A stretch of 64,000 nucleotides of DNA from Peristeroidobacter agariperforans (GTDB taxonomy: Bacteria; Pseudomonadota; Gammaproteobacteria; Steroidobacterales; Steroidobacteraceae): the NCBI RefSeq assembly GCF_004138335.1, contig NZ_RYFW01000001.1, positions 1,550,001 to 1,614,000 of the forward strand, read 5' to 3'. Positions 34,543 through 43,612 of the stretch are shown piece after piece. Numbering within the stretch: position 1 is the stretch's first letter; each line of letters begins with the position of its first letter. A program made the position numbers and the translations under genes. The notes under the pieces are model-generated. The model was not told the origin of the DNA. It was given only the letters and a program-made list of their open reading frames with translations, and did not search any database.

Positions 34543-35216
34543 GTCTCAAAGCCCTGCAAGGTCGCAAACTCATCGAGCGCAGCGCGCTCGGTGCGTAGCG
34601 AATTGATCGGCGCGCCCTCGTCCATATAACCGAGCGCCATGCCGCTGAAGAGCATCACGCCCGGCGGCAGTTGCAGGAACTCCGCGATCGTCTTGTGCCA
34701 GATCGCCCATGCTTCCTGCGCGCAGGTGTGCAGGCCGCGCTCGCGAGCGAGCAGCATGACGGTCTGCATGAACATGCCCAGGTCGGCCCACTGATCCTGG
34801 CCCATCCGCCGGTCAATGCAAAAGAACAGGCCTACCGGCGCGCCGAAGAACTCGTAATTTCGTGAGAACTGCCGGACACGCGCCGGCCTGTTGTCGCGAG
34901 GAATGCCGATCGTCGCATACAGGTCTTCACCACACTTGAAGCGGCGGGCACGATACGGATCGTGCAGCTCGGGTGGATAGATGTTGTACTCCGTGCCTTC
35001 GCCGACCGGCAGCATCGACAGCTTGCCGCGGATCGCCGTGAGGAATTCGGCCAGCGGCTGTCCGGTGAGCACGTGCACTAACCAAGGTTGTAGATTGCCA
35101 CCCGACGGTGCGCGCTTGGCGCTTTCCAGAATCTCGACCAGGATCTGCTTCTCGACGGGCTTGTCCAGGAAGGCGCGACAGCTGATACGGCTGGCAACGG
35201 CGTTGGTGACATTCAT
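34539..35216 (-). CDS. Nitroreductase family flavoprotein
   Basis: 225 residues. Starts NVTNAVASRISCRAFLDKPV, the usual nitroreductase N-terminus with the Arg residues that contact FMN, then RAPSGGNLQPW (FMN phosphate contact) and GLHTCAQEAW / GMALGYMDEGAPIN near the C-terminus (second FMN site). NAD(P)H-dependent reduction of nitroaromatics, quinones or enones; substrate unknown. ATG 35216 is only 16 bp from the divergent hydrolase start. Confidence 0.9.
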   Translation of the reverse strand: MNVTNAVASRISCRAFLDKPVEKQILVEILESAKRAPSGGNLQPWLVHVLTGQPLAEFLTAIRGKLSMLPVGEGTEYNIYPPELHDPYRARRFKCGEDLYATIGIPRDNRPARVRQFSRNYEFFGAPVGLFFCIDRRMGQDQWADLGMFMQTVMLLARERGLHTCAQEAWAIWHKTIAEFLQLPPGVMLFSGMALGYMDEGAPINSLRTERAALDEFATLQGFET

Positions 35217-35232
35217 ATAGTTGGAGAGACGA

Positions 35233-36090
35233 GTGCTCGATCCCGCGCAAGATAACATCACTCTGGCCGACGGCACCTCGCTGGTGTTTCGCACGTTTTG
35301 CAGGATGGATTCGCCCAAGGCGGCGGTGATCGTTCCGTCCGCGATGGGCGTGGCTCAGAAGTTCTACACCCAGTTTGCGCAATGGCTCGCGCAGCAGGGC
35401 TATCACGTTACGACGTTCGACTATCGCGGCATCGGTTTCTCCGCGCCCCGCTCGCTGCGCGGTTATCCGGTGAACATCTTCGATTGGGCGCGACACGACT
35501 GCGCCACCGTCATCGACATGGTGAAGTCCGAGATGCCGAACGTGCCGCTGCACTGGATCGGCCACAGCCTCGGCGGCCAATTGATCGGCCTCATTCCGAA
35601 TCGCGACCGCATCGATCGCGTCATCACCGTCGCCACCGGCACGGGCTATTGGCTCGAGAACACCTGGCGCACTAAATCTGTGGTGTGGTGGCTCTGGTTC
35701 TTCCTTGTGCCACTCGCTCTGCGCACCGCCGGTTATTTCCCCGGCAAGCGGTTGCGCAAAGTCGGCGACCTGCCGTTTGGAGTGATGCAGCAGTGGCGCC
35801 GCTGGTGTCTCAATCGCGAATACGTCGTCGGCGCCGAAGGCGATGACGTTCGCGCCGACTATGCGTCCGTGCGCACGCCGATGCTTTCTCTTTCATTTAC
35901 GGACGACGAGATGATGTCTGCGAAGGGCATCAAGTCGCTGCACGGCTTGTACGCGAATGCGCCCGTCGAGTATCGCCGCATCGCCCCTCGCGAAATCGGT
36001 GCGCGCCACATCGGCCACTTCGGCTTCTTCCGTCCCCAGTTCGAACAAACCCTCTGGCCGCTCGTGCCGCAATGGCTGAGCGTGCGTTGA
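35233..36090 (+). CDS. Alpha/beta-fold hydrolase
   Basis: 285 residues. Oxyanion/strand motif AAVIVPSAMGVAQKFY, TTFDYRGIGFSAP, and nucleophile elbow WIGHSLGGQLIGL (Ser in GHSLGG); the late His may be in RHIGHFGFF. Resembles the uncharacterised serine hydrolase family with an N-terminal ADGTSLVFRTF. GTG 35233 follows GGAGAG; a TTG 12 nt earlier is also in frame. Divergent from the nitroreductase gene with starts 16 bp apart. Substrate unknown. Confidence 0.85.
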   Translation: MLDPAQDNITLADGTSLVFRTFCRMDSPKAAVIVPSAMGVAQKFYTQFAQWLAQQGYHVTTFDYRGIGFSAPRSLRGYPVNIFDWARHDCATVIDMVKSEMPNVPLHWIGHSLGGQLIGLIPNRDRIDRVITVATGTGYWLENTWRTKSVVWWLWFFLVPLALRTAGYFPGKRLRKVGDLPFGVMQQWRRWCLNREYVVGAEGDDVRADYASVRTPMLSLSFTDDEMMSAKGIKSLHGLYANAPVEYRRIAPREIGARHIGHFGFFRPQFEQTLWPLVPQWLSVR

Positions 36091-36540
36091 GTTTCAGTCG
36101 TTGAGTTGGTGGGGAAAAAAATAGCGTGCGCGAGGTTCATCACATCGCGCACGCCTGCATCCGAGATGGCTCAGGGGGATAATTGACCATCGTCGTAAGC
36201 ACGTTGAAACCGAAGAGACTCGCGTCCTAAGACGCTCGGTTTCATAAATGCAGGACGCGTGCCAACTCCGAGCGGCCGTGAACTGGCGGAAAATCGGGGG
36301 CTGCATGCACGGAGATTTGGTCGGATGCACTCGCGATGTGCATGGGAGCGCAATCATGCGACGGTGTAGTGCGAGGAGCGGGAGTTGTCATCGAATTGTC
36401 AATGAGCTCGGACAAGTGGGTTAGGAGAAATCCGTGCGACCCGTTCTCGCCGCAGCTTGATCTCGCGGATGTATTGTTCGCTGGCAGCGTCGAGCATGAC
36501 GCCGGGATCATCCAAGGCGACGCCTGAAGGCGTCAATCGC
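36091..36540. other. Intergenic region downstream of hydrolase and GH2 genes
   Basis: 450 nt between convergent genes; no convincing ORF (short frames have no ribosome site or coherent composition). It contains a two-part stem-loop at 36206-36243 and, near the GH2 stop, the hairpin GACGCC-TGAA-GGCGTC at 36519-36534, which could help end the GH2 transcript. Confidence 0.5.
36206..36243. repeat. Nested inverted repeat
   Basis: Outer arms GAAACCGA (36206-36213) and TCGGTTTC (36236-36243), inner stem GCGTC-CTAA-GACGC (36222-36235), with an 8-nt bulge on the left side. No U-tract. Could be a terminator remnant or structured RNA. Confidence 0.4.
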
Positions 36541-39261
36541 CTAAGGGCGCCTGGCCGCGCTCACCGTCACACTCGCACCTTCCAACGCCGCCGACTCCGC
36601 CCTCACAGTAATCTTCCCCGCCTGATCCGGCTTGCCGCGCACGATCACCAACGCCAGTCCGTTGAACGTCTCACGCACGGGCGACTGGAACGGTACGAAA
36701 CTGGTCGGATCGCCGTTGTCGGTGGCGACGATTTCGCCGGGGCCGTCGACGGTGAAGCGAATGGAGCTCTTCGCGGTCGGCGCGGGCAGGCCATTCTGGT
36801 CCAGCACACGAACGGTGATGAACGACAAATCCTCACCGTCGGCTTGTATCTTCGAACGATCCGCAGAGAGCTCGAGCCTGGCGGGTGCATCGGCAGTACG
36901 AACGGAAGCCGTCGCCCATTCTTTGCCGCTCTTGTAACTCACAGCCCGTAACTCGCCGGGCTCATACGTCACAAAGTCCCAGCGCAGACGATATTCGTAA
37001 GCCGCGCGCTTCTTCCGTCCCTGCGACTTGCCGTTGACGAACAGCTCCGCCTCATCGCCCGAAGTAATCAAATGCACTGGCGTGACTTCGCCTTCGCGGC
37101 CTGGCCAGGTCCAGTGCGGCAGCAGGTGAGCTAGCGGCAGTTCGGGGCGCCACTTTGCTTGGTAGAGATAGAAGCGATCCTTCTTGAAGCCGGCGAGATC
37201 GATGATGCCGGAGTAAGAGCTGCGCGATGAGTAGTACGGCGTCGGTTCGCCCAGGTAGTCCCAGCCGGTCCAGACGAACTCACCGGCGACATACGGGTGC
37301 TGATCCTGCGCGGCGAACGCGCGATCGGCGGAGGAGCCGAAGTCGGCGGCGTGCAGTTCGTAAGCGCTGACCTGGTGAGTTTTCGGATCGCCGCCCGAGC
37401 CCGGCCGCACCGGCCCGCTGATGCCGCCACTCACGGGAAATTGATATTCGCCTCGGCTGCTCAGCGCCGATGCGCTCTCGCTGCTGAGAATCATCTTGTT
37501 CGGAAAGCGCTCGCGGAATGCGGGAAACTGGCCGGGCAAGCTGCGAATGCCCGCGCCCTGATAGTTCAGGCTGATGACATCGACGGTGGCGGGCAGCGGC
37601 ATGTCCGGTTTCGCCCAGTTCATCGCGGTCGTCGTGCGGCGCGTCGGATCTTCTTCACGAACCATACCCACGAGCTTGCTCGCAATCGCAGCGCCGTGCT
37701 CGCCTGTGTACTGTTCACCAACTTCGTTGCCCACGCTCCACATGATGATCGACGGGTGATTGCGGTCCCGACGCAGCATCGAACGCAGATCCTGCTCGTG
37801 CCAGTCCGGAAAGATCAGATGAAAGTCGAGCGGGGTTTTCTTGCGCTCCCACACGTCGAATACTTCATCCATCACCAGGATGCCCATGCGATCGGTCAGT
37901 TCGAGCAGTTCCGGCGCGGGTGGGTTGTGGCTCATGCGCAGCGAATTCGAGCCCATCTCCTGGAGCATTTCCAGCTGACGCTCGGCCGCACGCACATTGA
38001 AAGCTGCACCGAGTGCGCCGAGGTCGTGATGATTGTTGACGCCGTTGAGCGGGATGCGCTCGTCGTTCACGAACACCCCGTTCGTCGGATCGAGGCGCAG
38101 AGAGCGGATGCCAAAGCGCGTCTCGTATCGGTCAATGGCCTTGCCACCGCGCGACACCGTCGTCACCGCGACGTAACGATTCGGCGTTTGCGTGGGTCGC
38201 GGTCCCCACAAGCGCGGATTTGCAACCGTTGCAGAGCCTTTCACTTGAGCGCTCGCGCCGGCGGCGACGCGCGTGTTCCCATGTTCGATCGTCGCGACGA
38301 CACCGCCGCTGCGTCTGCCATCACTGTCCAGCGCATAGATGTCCGTCGAAACACCGACCGACGCCTCGGTCTGCGAATCATTGTCGATGGAGACAGCCAC
38401 ATCGATGGAGGCCGACGACTTCGAAACCTGTGGCGTAGTAACCTGAGTGCCCCAATGGCTCACGTGCACGCGATTGGTCTTGGTCAACCAGACATTGCGA
38501 TAGAGGCCGCCGCCGGGGTACCAGCGCGCCGAGTGCGGCGGATTGTCGAGGCGGACGACGAGTTGATTCGAACCGCCGAACGCGACGTGCGGCGTGAGGT
38601 CGAGCCGGAACGAGTTGTAACCGTAGGGCCAGCCGCCGACGAGCTTGCCATTGAGCCACACGGTGGCGTACGACATCGCGCCGTCGATATCCAGAAAGAT
38701 CGAGCGATCGCGATCGCGGGCCGGAATCTCCAGCTTCTTTCGATACCAGCCGATGCCCCAGCTCGGCAGCCGGCCCATGCCGCCATAGGGACCTTCGGCG
38801 ATGAACGGACCGGTGATCGCCCAGTCGTGCGGCAGGGTGACGTTGCGCCAGGTGCTGTCGTCGAAGTTCGCCTGCACATAGGAAACATCGCTGCCGGGAT
38901 TTCCCGCGGGGCGCTCATATCGGCGCGTCGGATCCTTGATGAAGGCATTCCCCGAAGGCAGGATCCAGGGTTTCAACACCTGCTCTTGCGCGGCCGCGAC
39001 TTTCGCGGCCTCCTCGGGCTTTGCGTCTGCTTGCTTGCCGTCTTCGGTCAGCGTGACAACAGGGCGCACGTCGTACATCAGCGGCGTAGCGAGCCCCGCC
39101 GGATCGCCCATCTGGAAGCGCCAGCCGGAGTTGATGGAAACGCGCTCGCCCGGCGCGGTGGTTTGGGCCGAGACCAGTGCTGGCGCAACCAGTGACAGGA
39201 AGACGAGGAGGTTGCGCAACGCACGGCCCGCGTCGGGGCGAGAGCGGCAAGAATTTCGCAT
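36541..39261 (-). CDS. Glycoside hydrolase family 2 (beta-galactosidase-like), secreted
   Basis: 906 residues. Signal peptide (LLVFLSLVAPALVSAQ). N-terminal sugar-binding jelly roll (DDSTWRNVTLPHDWAI, WLNGKLVGGWPYGYNSF), immunoglobulin-like domain, then the TIM barrel with the general acid/base Glu in MWSVGNEVGEQ and the nucleophile Glu probably in ILSSESASALS. C-terminal Ig-like domains follow (AELFVNGKSQGRKKR; RSKIQADGEDLSFITVRV). A periplasmic or surface exo-glycosidase acting on beta-galactosides or related plant glycans; exact specificity not deducible. Two secreted esterase genes lie divergently upstream, suggesting a polysaccharide-use locus. Confidence 0.92.
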   Translation of the reverse strand: MRNSCRSRPDAGRALRNLLVFLSLVAPALVSAQTTAPGERVSINSGWRFQMGDPAGLATPLMYDVRPVVTLTEDGKQADAKPEEAAKVAAAQEQVLKPWILPSGNAFIKDPTRRYERPAGNPGSDVSYVQANFDDSTWRNVTLPHDWAITGPFIAEGPYGGMGRLPSWGIGWYRKKLEIPARDRDRSIFLDIDGAMSYATVWLNGKLVGGWPYGYNSFRLDLTPHVAFGGSNQLVVRLDNPPHSARWYPGGGLYRNVWLTKTNRVHVSHWGTQVTTPQVSKSSASIDVAVSIDNDSQTEASVGVSTDIYALDSDGRRSGGVVATIEHGNTRVAAGASAQVKGSATVANPRLWGPRPTQTPNRYVAVTTVSRGGKAIDRYETRFGIRSLRLDPTNGVFVNDERIPLNGVNNHHDLGALGAAFNVRAAERQLEMLQEMGSNSLRMSHNPPAPELLELTDRMGILVMDEVFDVWERKKTPLDFHLIFPDWHEQDLRSMLRRDRNHPSIIMWSVGNEVGEQYTGEHGAAIASKLVGMVREEDPTRRTTTAMNWAKPDMPLPATVDVISLNYQGAGIRSLPGQFPAFRERFPNKMILSSESASALSSRGEYQFPVSGGISGPVRPGSGGDPKTHQVSAYELHAADFGSSADRAFAAQDQHPYVAGEFVWTGWDYLGEPTPYYSSRSSYSGIIDLAGFKKDRFYLYQAKWRPELPLAHLLPHWTWPGREGEVTPVHLITSGDEAELFVNGKSQGRKKRAAYEYRLRWDFVTYEPGELRAVSYKSGKEWATASVRTADAPARLELSADRSKIQADGEDLSFITVRVLDQNGLPAPTAKSSIRFTVDGPGEIVATDNGDPTSFVPFQSPVRETFNGLALVIVRGKPDQAGKITVRAESAALEGASVTVSAARRP

Positions 39262-39404
39262 CGGTGGAACCCTTCAACGGCAGTTCGGCGCTGGGCGCCG
39301 ACTCTGGCATTATCTCGGACAAATGCAAGCGCGTCTAAACCGTGCAAAAGTGCTGCATACTTCGGGCTGAGACCGCTGACGAATCGGCCCAGGGAGGAGA
39401 GCTG

Positions 39405-40262
39405 ATGATTTTTCGCTGTGCCTTGTCGATCGGGATGTGGTGTCTGTTGTCGAGCTCCGCATCGCTGGCGGACGCGACCGCCGCCAAGCTGGAGTTTGGC
39501 GTCGAGAACAACATCGCCTACTACGACGCTGCGGCGTTGGCGCGAGCCGACGATTACCAGAAACAACAGAGCAAGCTCGATGTTTACTATCCCAAAGGCG
39601 CGAAAAGTTTCACCACCGTCGTGTGGTTTCATGGCGGCGGCTTGACCGGCGGTAGTCGCTACTTTCCCGACTTGAAGGATCAAGGCATCGCGCTCGTCGC
39701 CGCGAGTTATCGATTCGCGCCAAAGGCTCAACCGCCCGCCTATCTGGAAGACAGCGCAGCTGCGGTCGCATGGGTGCTCGAGAACATCGGCCGCTACGGC
39801 GGCGATCCGAAGAAAGTGTTCGTTTCGGGTCACTCTGCCGGCGCTTATCTAGCAACGATGATCGCCATGGATCCCAAGTGGCTCGGTGCGCACCAGCTTT
39901 CCAACAAGTCGCTGGCGGGTGTCATCGCGATCAGCGGCCAAATGACCACGCATTTCACTGTCAAGAAACAACGCGGCGACGACGCTGCACAGTTGCGCCC
40001 CATCATCGATGAATACGCCCCGCTGTATCACGCCGCGAATGAGTTCTCGCCCATCTGCCTGATCGTCGGCGGCCGGGACATCGAGTTCAAGTCGCGCGTT
40101 GAAGAGAACGAGCTGATGGCAGTGACCCTGCGCAATCTGGGGCACAAGAAAGTGGAGTTCTACGAAATGGCGGGGCTGGATCATGGCACCGTCGAGCAAG
40201 GTGCGATGATCGTCATGCGCGGGTTCATCCAACGAACACTGCAGGGGAACGATAGGGAGTAA
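39405..40262 (+). CDS. Secreted alpha/beta hydrolase (carboxylesterase-like)
   Basis: 285 residues with signal peptide (IFRCALSIGMWCLLSSSASLAD). HGGG oxyanion motif in VVWFHGGGLTGGSRYF and nucleophile elbow VFVSGHSAGAYLA; acid in VGGRDIEF and His in AGLDHGTVEQG complete a triad. Family of BD-FAE/hormone-sensitive-lipase-like esterases. GGGAGGAG precedes ATG 39405. The next esterase gene starts 3 nt after its stop; the GH2 gene is divergent, so deacylation of the same glycan is plausible inference. Confidence 0.9.
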   Translation: MIFRCALSIGMWCLLSSSASLADATAAKLEFGVENNIAYYDAAALARADDYQKQQSKLDVYYPKGAKSFTTVVWFHGGGLTGGSRYFPDLKDQGIALVAASYRFAPKAQPPAYLEDSAAAVAWVLENIGRYGGDPKKVFVSGHSAGAYLATMIAMDPKWLGAHQLSNKSLAGVIAISGQMTTHFTVKKQRGDDAAQLRPIIDEYAPLYHAANEFSPICLIVGGRDIEFKSRVEENELMAVTLRNLGHKKVEFYEMAGLDHGTVEQGAMIVMRGFIQRTLQGNDRE

Positions 40263-40265
40263 GTC

Positions 40266-41702
40266 ATGCGCTATGAATGGATTCTGGGCTGCGCGCTACT
40301 GTCGGGCTCGTTGGCGCAGGCGAGTGCGCCGGTGCAATCGCAGGGCGAGCCGATCGTCGTCGCGCATCGCTACCGGATCGAGTCGAAGGTGCTGGGCGAA
40401 GAACGCACTTACCTCGTTCACAAGCCAGACGGCTATGACTTCTCCGATCAACGTTACCCAGTCGCCATCCTGCTCGACGGCGATGGGCACATTCATCACG
40501 TCAGTGCGACCGTCGAGCAGTTGGCGAGGAACGGTCGGTCCGGGCCCATGATCGTCGTCGGCATCGAGAACACGGACCGCCAGCGTGACTTCACGCCGCC
40601 GTTCGCCGGAGCGGAAGGGCGGCCGCCGGGCAATGTAGGGGGCGCCGGCCAGTTTTTGAGCTTCATCGCCGATGAATTGCTGCCTGAGATCGATCGTGCG
40701 TATCGCACGCGCCCGACGCGGATTTTGATCGGTCACTCATACGGTGGGCTGTTCGCCGTGTACACGCTGTTCAACCGGCCCGACATTTTCAAGGCGTACA
40801 TCGCGGTGAGCCCGTCGCTGTGGTGGGACAACCAGGCGCTGGCGAAGCAGGCCGATCAGTTCGTCCTCGATCACAAGGATCTGCAAACCGCCATCTACAT
40901 GACGATGGGCAATGAAGGCGGCGCAATGCTCGGCGGCGCGCAGAAGGTCATCGGCTCGCTGGCCAGCCTGCCCCAGGCGGGCGCGAACTTTCAGCGCTGG
41001 CCGGAAGAGACCCACGGTTCCGTTGTCATGCGCAGTGTCTACGAGGGGATGGAATGGCTGAACGAGCTCTACTACACGCACGATCCGGCGCGCGCGTATG
41101 AAGAGGGCGGGCTGCAGTATTTCGACAAGCGCTTCGAAATGATTTCTAAGTATCTGGGGTATGAAGTCAAGGTGCCCGAGCGCCAGCTCATGCATGCCCA
41201 AGGCTACTTGCAACATGTCAAACGCCCGCAGGAAGCGCGGCAGGTGCTGCAGCGAGTGCTGGAGCTGTATCCGAATAGTCCGGGCGCGCACTTCGAGCTG
41301 GGCAAGGTGTATCTCGCGTTGGAGGACCGGCCACAGGGCGAGGCCGAGCTCGAACGAACATTGGCGCTGTACCCGGGACACGAGGGCGCCCGCAAGGAAC
41401 TGGAGAAGATCGGCGTCGATCCGAAGACGGTGGTCCCGGAGGCGACGGTTTCCTCGTCGGTGCTGCGCAGCTACGTTGGCGAGTACAAGTACAGCGATGA
41501 AACGTCCGTTGCCACGTTCGAACAGGGCAAACTGTTCATGAAGGTCGGTAATGCCAAGCGCGAGCTGCACGCGCGGACCGATGGAAGCTTCTTTGCGGTC
41601 GATTCGGATCGCGAGTACACGTTCAACAAGAAGTCCGGTCGCGTTACATCGCTGACTGTGCAATTGCCGGACTTTCGTTACGAGAGCCGTAAGGTGAAGT
41701 AG
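40266..41702 (+). CDS. Secreted esterase (IroE/Fes-D-like fold) with TPR and C-terminal domain
   Basis: 478 residues. Signal peptide (WILGCALLSGSLAQAS). Esterase domain to about residue 270: PVAILLDGDGHIHHV, nucleophile in ILIGHSYGGLFAVYTLF, SPSLWWDN, and His in EETHGSVVMRS, the pattern of putative esterase family (COG2819). Then TPR-like helices (EARQVLQRVLELYPNSPGAHFELGKVYLAL) and a C-terminal lipocalin-like strand region (YVGEYKYSDETSVATFEQGKL divided over residues 403-425). Coupled to the preceding esterase. Its 3' end overlaps the convergent LysR gene by 59 bp. Confidence 0.88.
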   Translation: MRYEWILGCALLSGSLAQASAPVQSQGEPIVVAHRYRIESKVLGEERTYLVHKPDGYDFSDQRYPVAILLDGDGHIHHVSATVEQLARNGRSGPMIVVGIENTDRQRDFTPPFAGAEGRPPGNVGGAGQFLSFIADELLPEIDRAYRTRPTRILIGHSYGGLFAVYTLFNRPDIFKAYIAVSPSLWWDNQALAKQADQFVLDHKDLQTAIYMTMGNEGGAMLGGAQKVIGSLASLPQAGANFQRWPEETHGSVVMRSVYEGMEWLNELYYTHDPARAYEEGGLQYFDKRFEMISKYLGYEVKVPERQLMHAQGYLQHVKRPQEARQVLQRVLELYPNSPGAHFELGKVYLALEDRPQGEAELERTLALYPGHEGARKELEKIGVDPKTVVPEATVSSSVLRSYVGEYKYSDETSVATFEQGKLFMKVGNAKRELHARTDGSFFAVDSDREYTFNKKSGRVTSLTVQLPDFRYESRKVK

Positions 41703-42549
41703 CAGCGAGCAGCACGTCGATGGTTGCATCGACGACGCGTGCTCTTCGATCGCGAGCATACAGCCCGTATTGAACGGTGAGAGGGCCGGGAACACCGGCG
41801 AATCCATCGAGGGTCCGCATCGTTTCGTTGCGAATCGACTCGGGCGGCAGCAGGCCGATGCCAAGCCCGTTCTCGATTGCCGCTTGCAGGCCCATGACAC
41901 TCTGACTCGTGAATGTGATCCGATGCTCGCGCCCCGTCGCTGCGAGCGCTTCGATCATGCGTCGACGCCACAGGCAGGGTGAGGCGAACGCGACGAGATC
42001 GAGCGGGCGGCCGGGCTCCTGCAGGTAGTCCGTCGCGCTCACCCATTGCAGCTCGACATTCCATGTGACCAGGGCATCGGCCGCGCTCACGGCAGAAGTC
42101 GGCGCGATCATGATGTCCATGGTGTTCTCATCCCACGTACGGCCAAGCGCCGTGCTGTGCTCGACGACGACGTCGAGTTGAACGTCGGGATGGGTGCGAT
42201 GTAGACGGCCGAGCGCCGCGGGCAAGGCGGAATTGGCAATCTCTTCTGCGAGGCCGATGCGTACACTGCCACTGACGGCTGTCTCGCGGAGCCGAGCGTA
42301 TGCCTCGTCGCTCAACGCCAGGATGCGCGTGGCATATCCCAGAAAGATCTCGCCCTCGGGAGTGGGAACGACACCGCGGCCGGTGCGCTGAAAAAGATGA
42401 CGTTCCAACAAATTCTCCAGCCGCCGCATTTGCATGCTCAACGCCGATTGAGTGCGCCCGGTTTGCGCAGCGACCCGGCTCAGACTGCCTTGCTGGCAGA
42501 CTGCGACGAAGGTGCGCAGCAGGTCCAGGCCGATTTGCTCCGATATCAT
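41644..42549 (-). CDS. LysR-type transcriptional regulator
   Basis: 301 residues. N-terminal winged helix (LDLLRTFVAVCQQGSLSRVAAQ, then SALSMQMRRLENLL) and an effector-binding domain. Divergent from the quinone oxidoreductase gene at 42641 with 91 nt between; a CTGATATCAG palindrome lies there. The probable target is that oxidoreductase. Convergent 59-bp overlap with the TPR esterase gene. Confidence 0.9.
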   Translation of the reverse strand: MISEQIGLDLLRTFVAVCQQGSLSRVAAQTGRTQSALSMQMRRLENLLERHLFQRTGRGVVPTPEGEIFLGYATRILALSDEAYARLRETAVSGSVRIGLAEEIANSALPAALGRLHRTHPDVQLDVVVEHSTALGRTWDENTMDIMIAPTSAVSAADALVTWNVELQWVSATDYLQEPGRPLDLVAFASPCLWRRRMIEALAATGREHRITFTSQSVMGLQAAIENGLGIGLLPPESIRNETMRTLDGFAGVPGPLTVQYGLYARDRRARVVDATIDVLLAATSPYGSRNESPAIAQSAM

Positions 42550-42570
42550 TTTCGTTGAACTCAGATGTTG

Positions 42571-42580
42571 CTGATATCAG
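42571..42580. promoter_or_regulatory. Palindrome in LysR/oxidoreductase intergenic region
   Basis: CTGATATCAG, perfect 10-bp palindrome between divergent starts. A second GATATCA lies at the LysR start codon region (about 42542). Possible LysR operator; weak evidence because it is short. Confidence 0.3.
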
Positions 42581-42640
42581 CCTACGCGAAGGCGGGGCGC
42601 GTCGCTATCTTCCTCTCCCGATCCCAGAGGAAAGACATTC

Positions 42641-43612
42641 GTGAAAGCGATCAGAGTTCATCGGCACGGCGGTCCGGAAGTGCTCACTTACGAGGACGTG
42701 GCCATCGGGCCGCCCGGGCCTGGTGAAGTTCGTGTGCGTAACCGCGCGATCGGGCTCAACTTTGTCGACGCCTACTTTCGCACGGGGGCGTATGCGCCAC
42801 CGGCTTTGCCGTTCATTCCGGGGAATGAGGCGGCGGGCGAGGTCGTCGCTACTGGCGAAGGCGTGAGCGAATTCAAGCCGGGCGATCGTGTCGCCTATGT
42901 CGAAACGCTAGGTGCATATGCCGAAGAGCGCAACGTGTCGGCACACTTTGTCGTGCCTCTGCCGGATACCATCGACTTCGAAACGGGCGCGGCGATGATG
43001 TTGAAAGGACTGACGGCGCAATACCTGCTGCGGCGGACGTTTCGTGTCGAACCGGGTCAAAGGATTCTTGTGCACGCGGCGGCGGGCGGCGTTGGGTTGA
43101 TGCTTACTCAGTGGGCGAAGCATCTGGGCGCCACCGTCATCGGCACGGTAGGATCACCGCAGAAAGCTGAGCTCGTGCGCGCCAACGGAGCGGACTTCGT
43201 CATCGACTATCGCAAGGAAGATTTCGCGACGCGAGTCAGGGAGATCACCGGCGGCGAGGGCGTGCACGTCGTTTATGACGGCGTAGGTAAAGCGACATTC
43301 CAAGGCTCGCTCGATAGCCTCCGATCACTGGGTTACTTCGTGAGCTATGGATCGGCGTCGGGAGCGATCGAGCCGTTCGACATCATGCTACTGATGCAGA
43401 AGGGCTCGCTGTTCGCTACGTGGCAGTTGCTCTTCACGCATCTGGCGAAGCGCGAGGATGTCCTGGCAATGAGTAAGGAGTTGTTCGAGGTGGTGGCGAG
43501 CGGTGCGGTCAAAGTGCCTGTGCATGCAAGGATGCCGCTTGCCGAGGTGGCCGAGGCACATCGTCGGCTCGAATCGCGCCAGACAACTGGTGCCACAGTG
43601 CTGCTGCCCTAG
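42641..43612 (+). CDS. NADPH:quinone oxidoreductase (MDR family)
   Basis: 323 residues. Begins MKAIRVHRHGGPEVL, has GLNFVDAYFRTGAY (quinone reductase signature region) and the nucleotide-binding loop HAAAGGVGLMLTQWAKHLGA; no structural or catalytic zinc Cys. One-electron or two-electron reduction of quinones with NADPH. GTG 42641 follows AGAGGAAAG. Its stop abuts the Fpg gene stop on the other strand. Regulated probably by the divergent LysR. Confidence 0.93.
   Translation: MKAIRVHRHGGPEVLTYEDVAIGPPGPGEVRVRNRAIGLNFVDAYFRTGAYAPPALPFIPGNEAAGEVVATGEGVSEFKPGDRVAYVETLGAYAEERNVSAHFVVPLPDTIDFETGAAMMLKGLTAQYLLRRTFRVEPGQRILVHAAAGGVGLMLTQWAKHLGATVIGTVGSPQKAELVRANGADFVIDYRKEDFATRVREITGGEGVHVVYDGVGKATFQGSLDSLRSLGYFVSYGSASGAIEPFDIMLLMQKGSLFATWQLLFTHLAKREDVLAMSKELFEVVASGAVKVPVHARMPLAEVAEAHRRLESRQTTGATVLLP

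Noticed and set aside
36242..36511. 89-codon minus-strand ORF in the intergenic region next to GH2
   Set aside because: No ribosome site, no coherent hydrophobic or domain pattern, and overlaps a structured repeat.
37297..39195. 632-codon plus-strand frame opposite GH2
   Set aside because: Arg/Ala-rich antisense shadow without ribosome site; GH2 catalytic motifs are on the minus strand.
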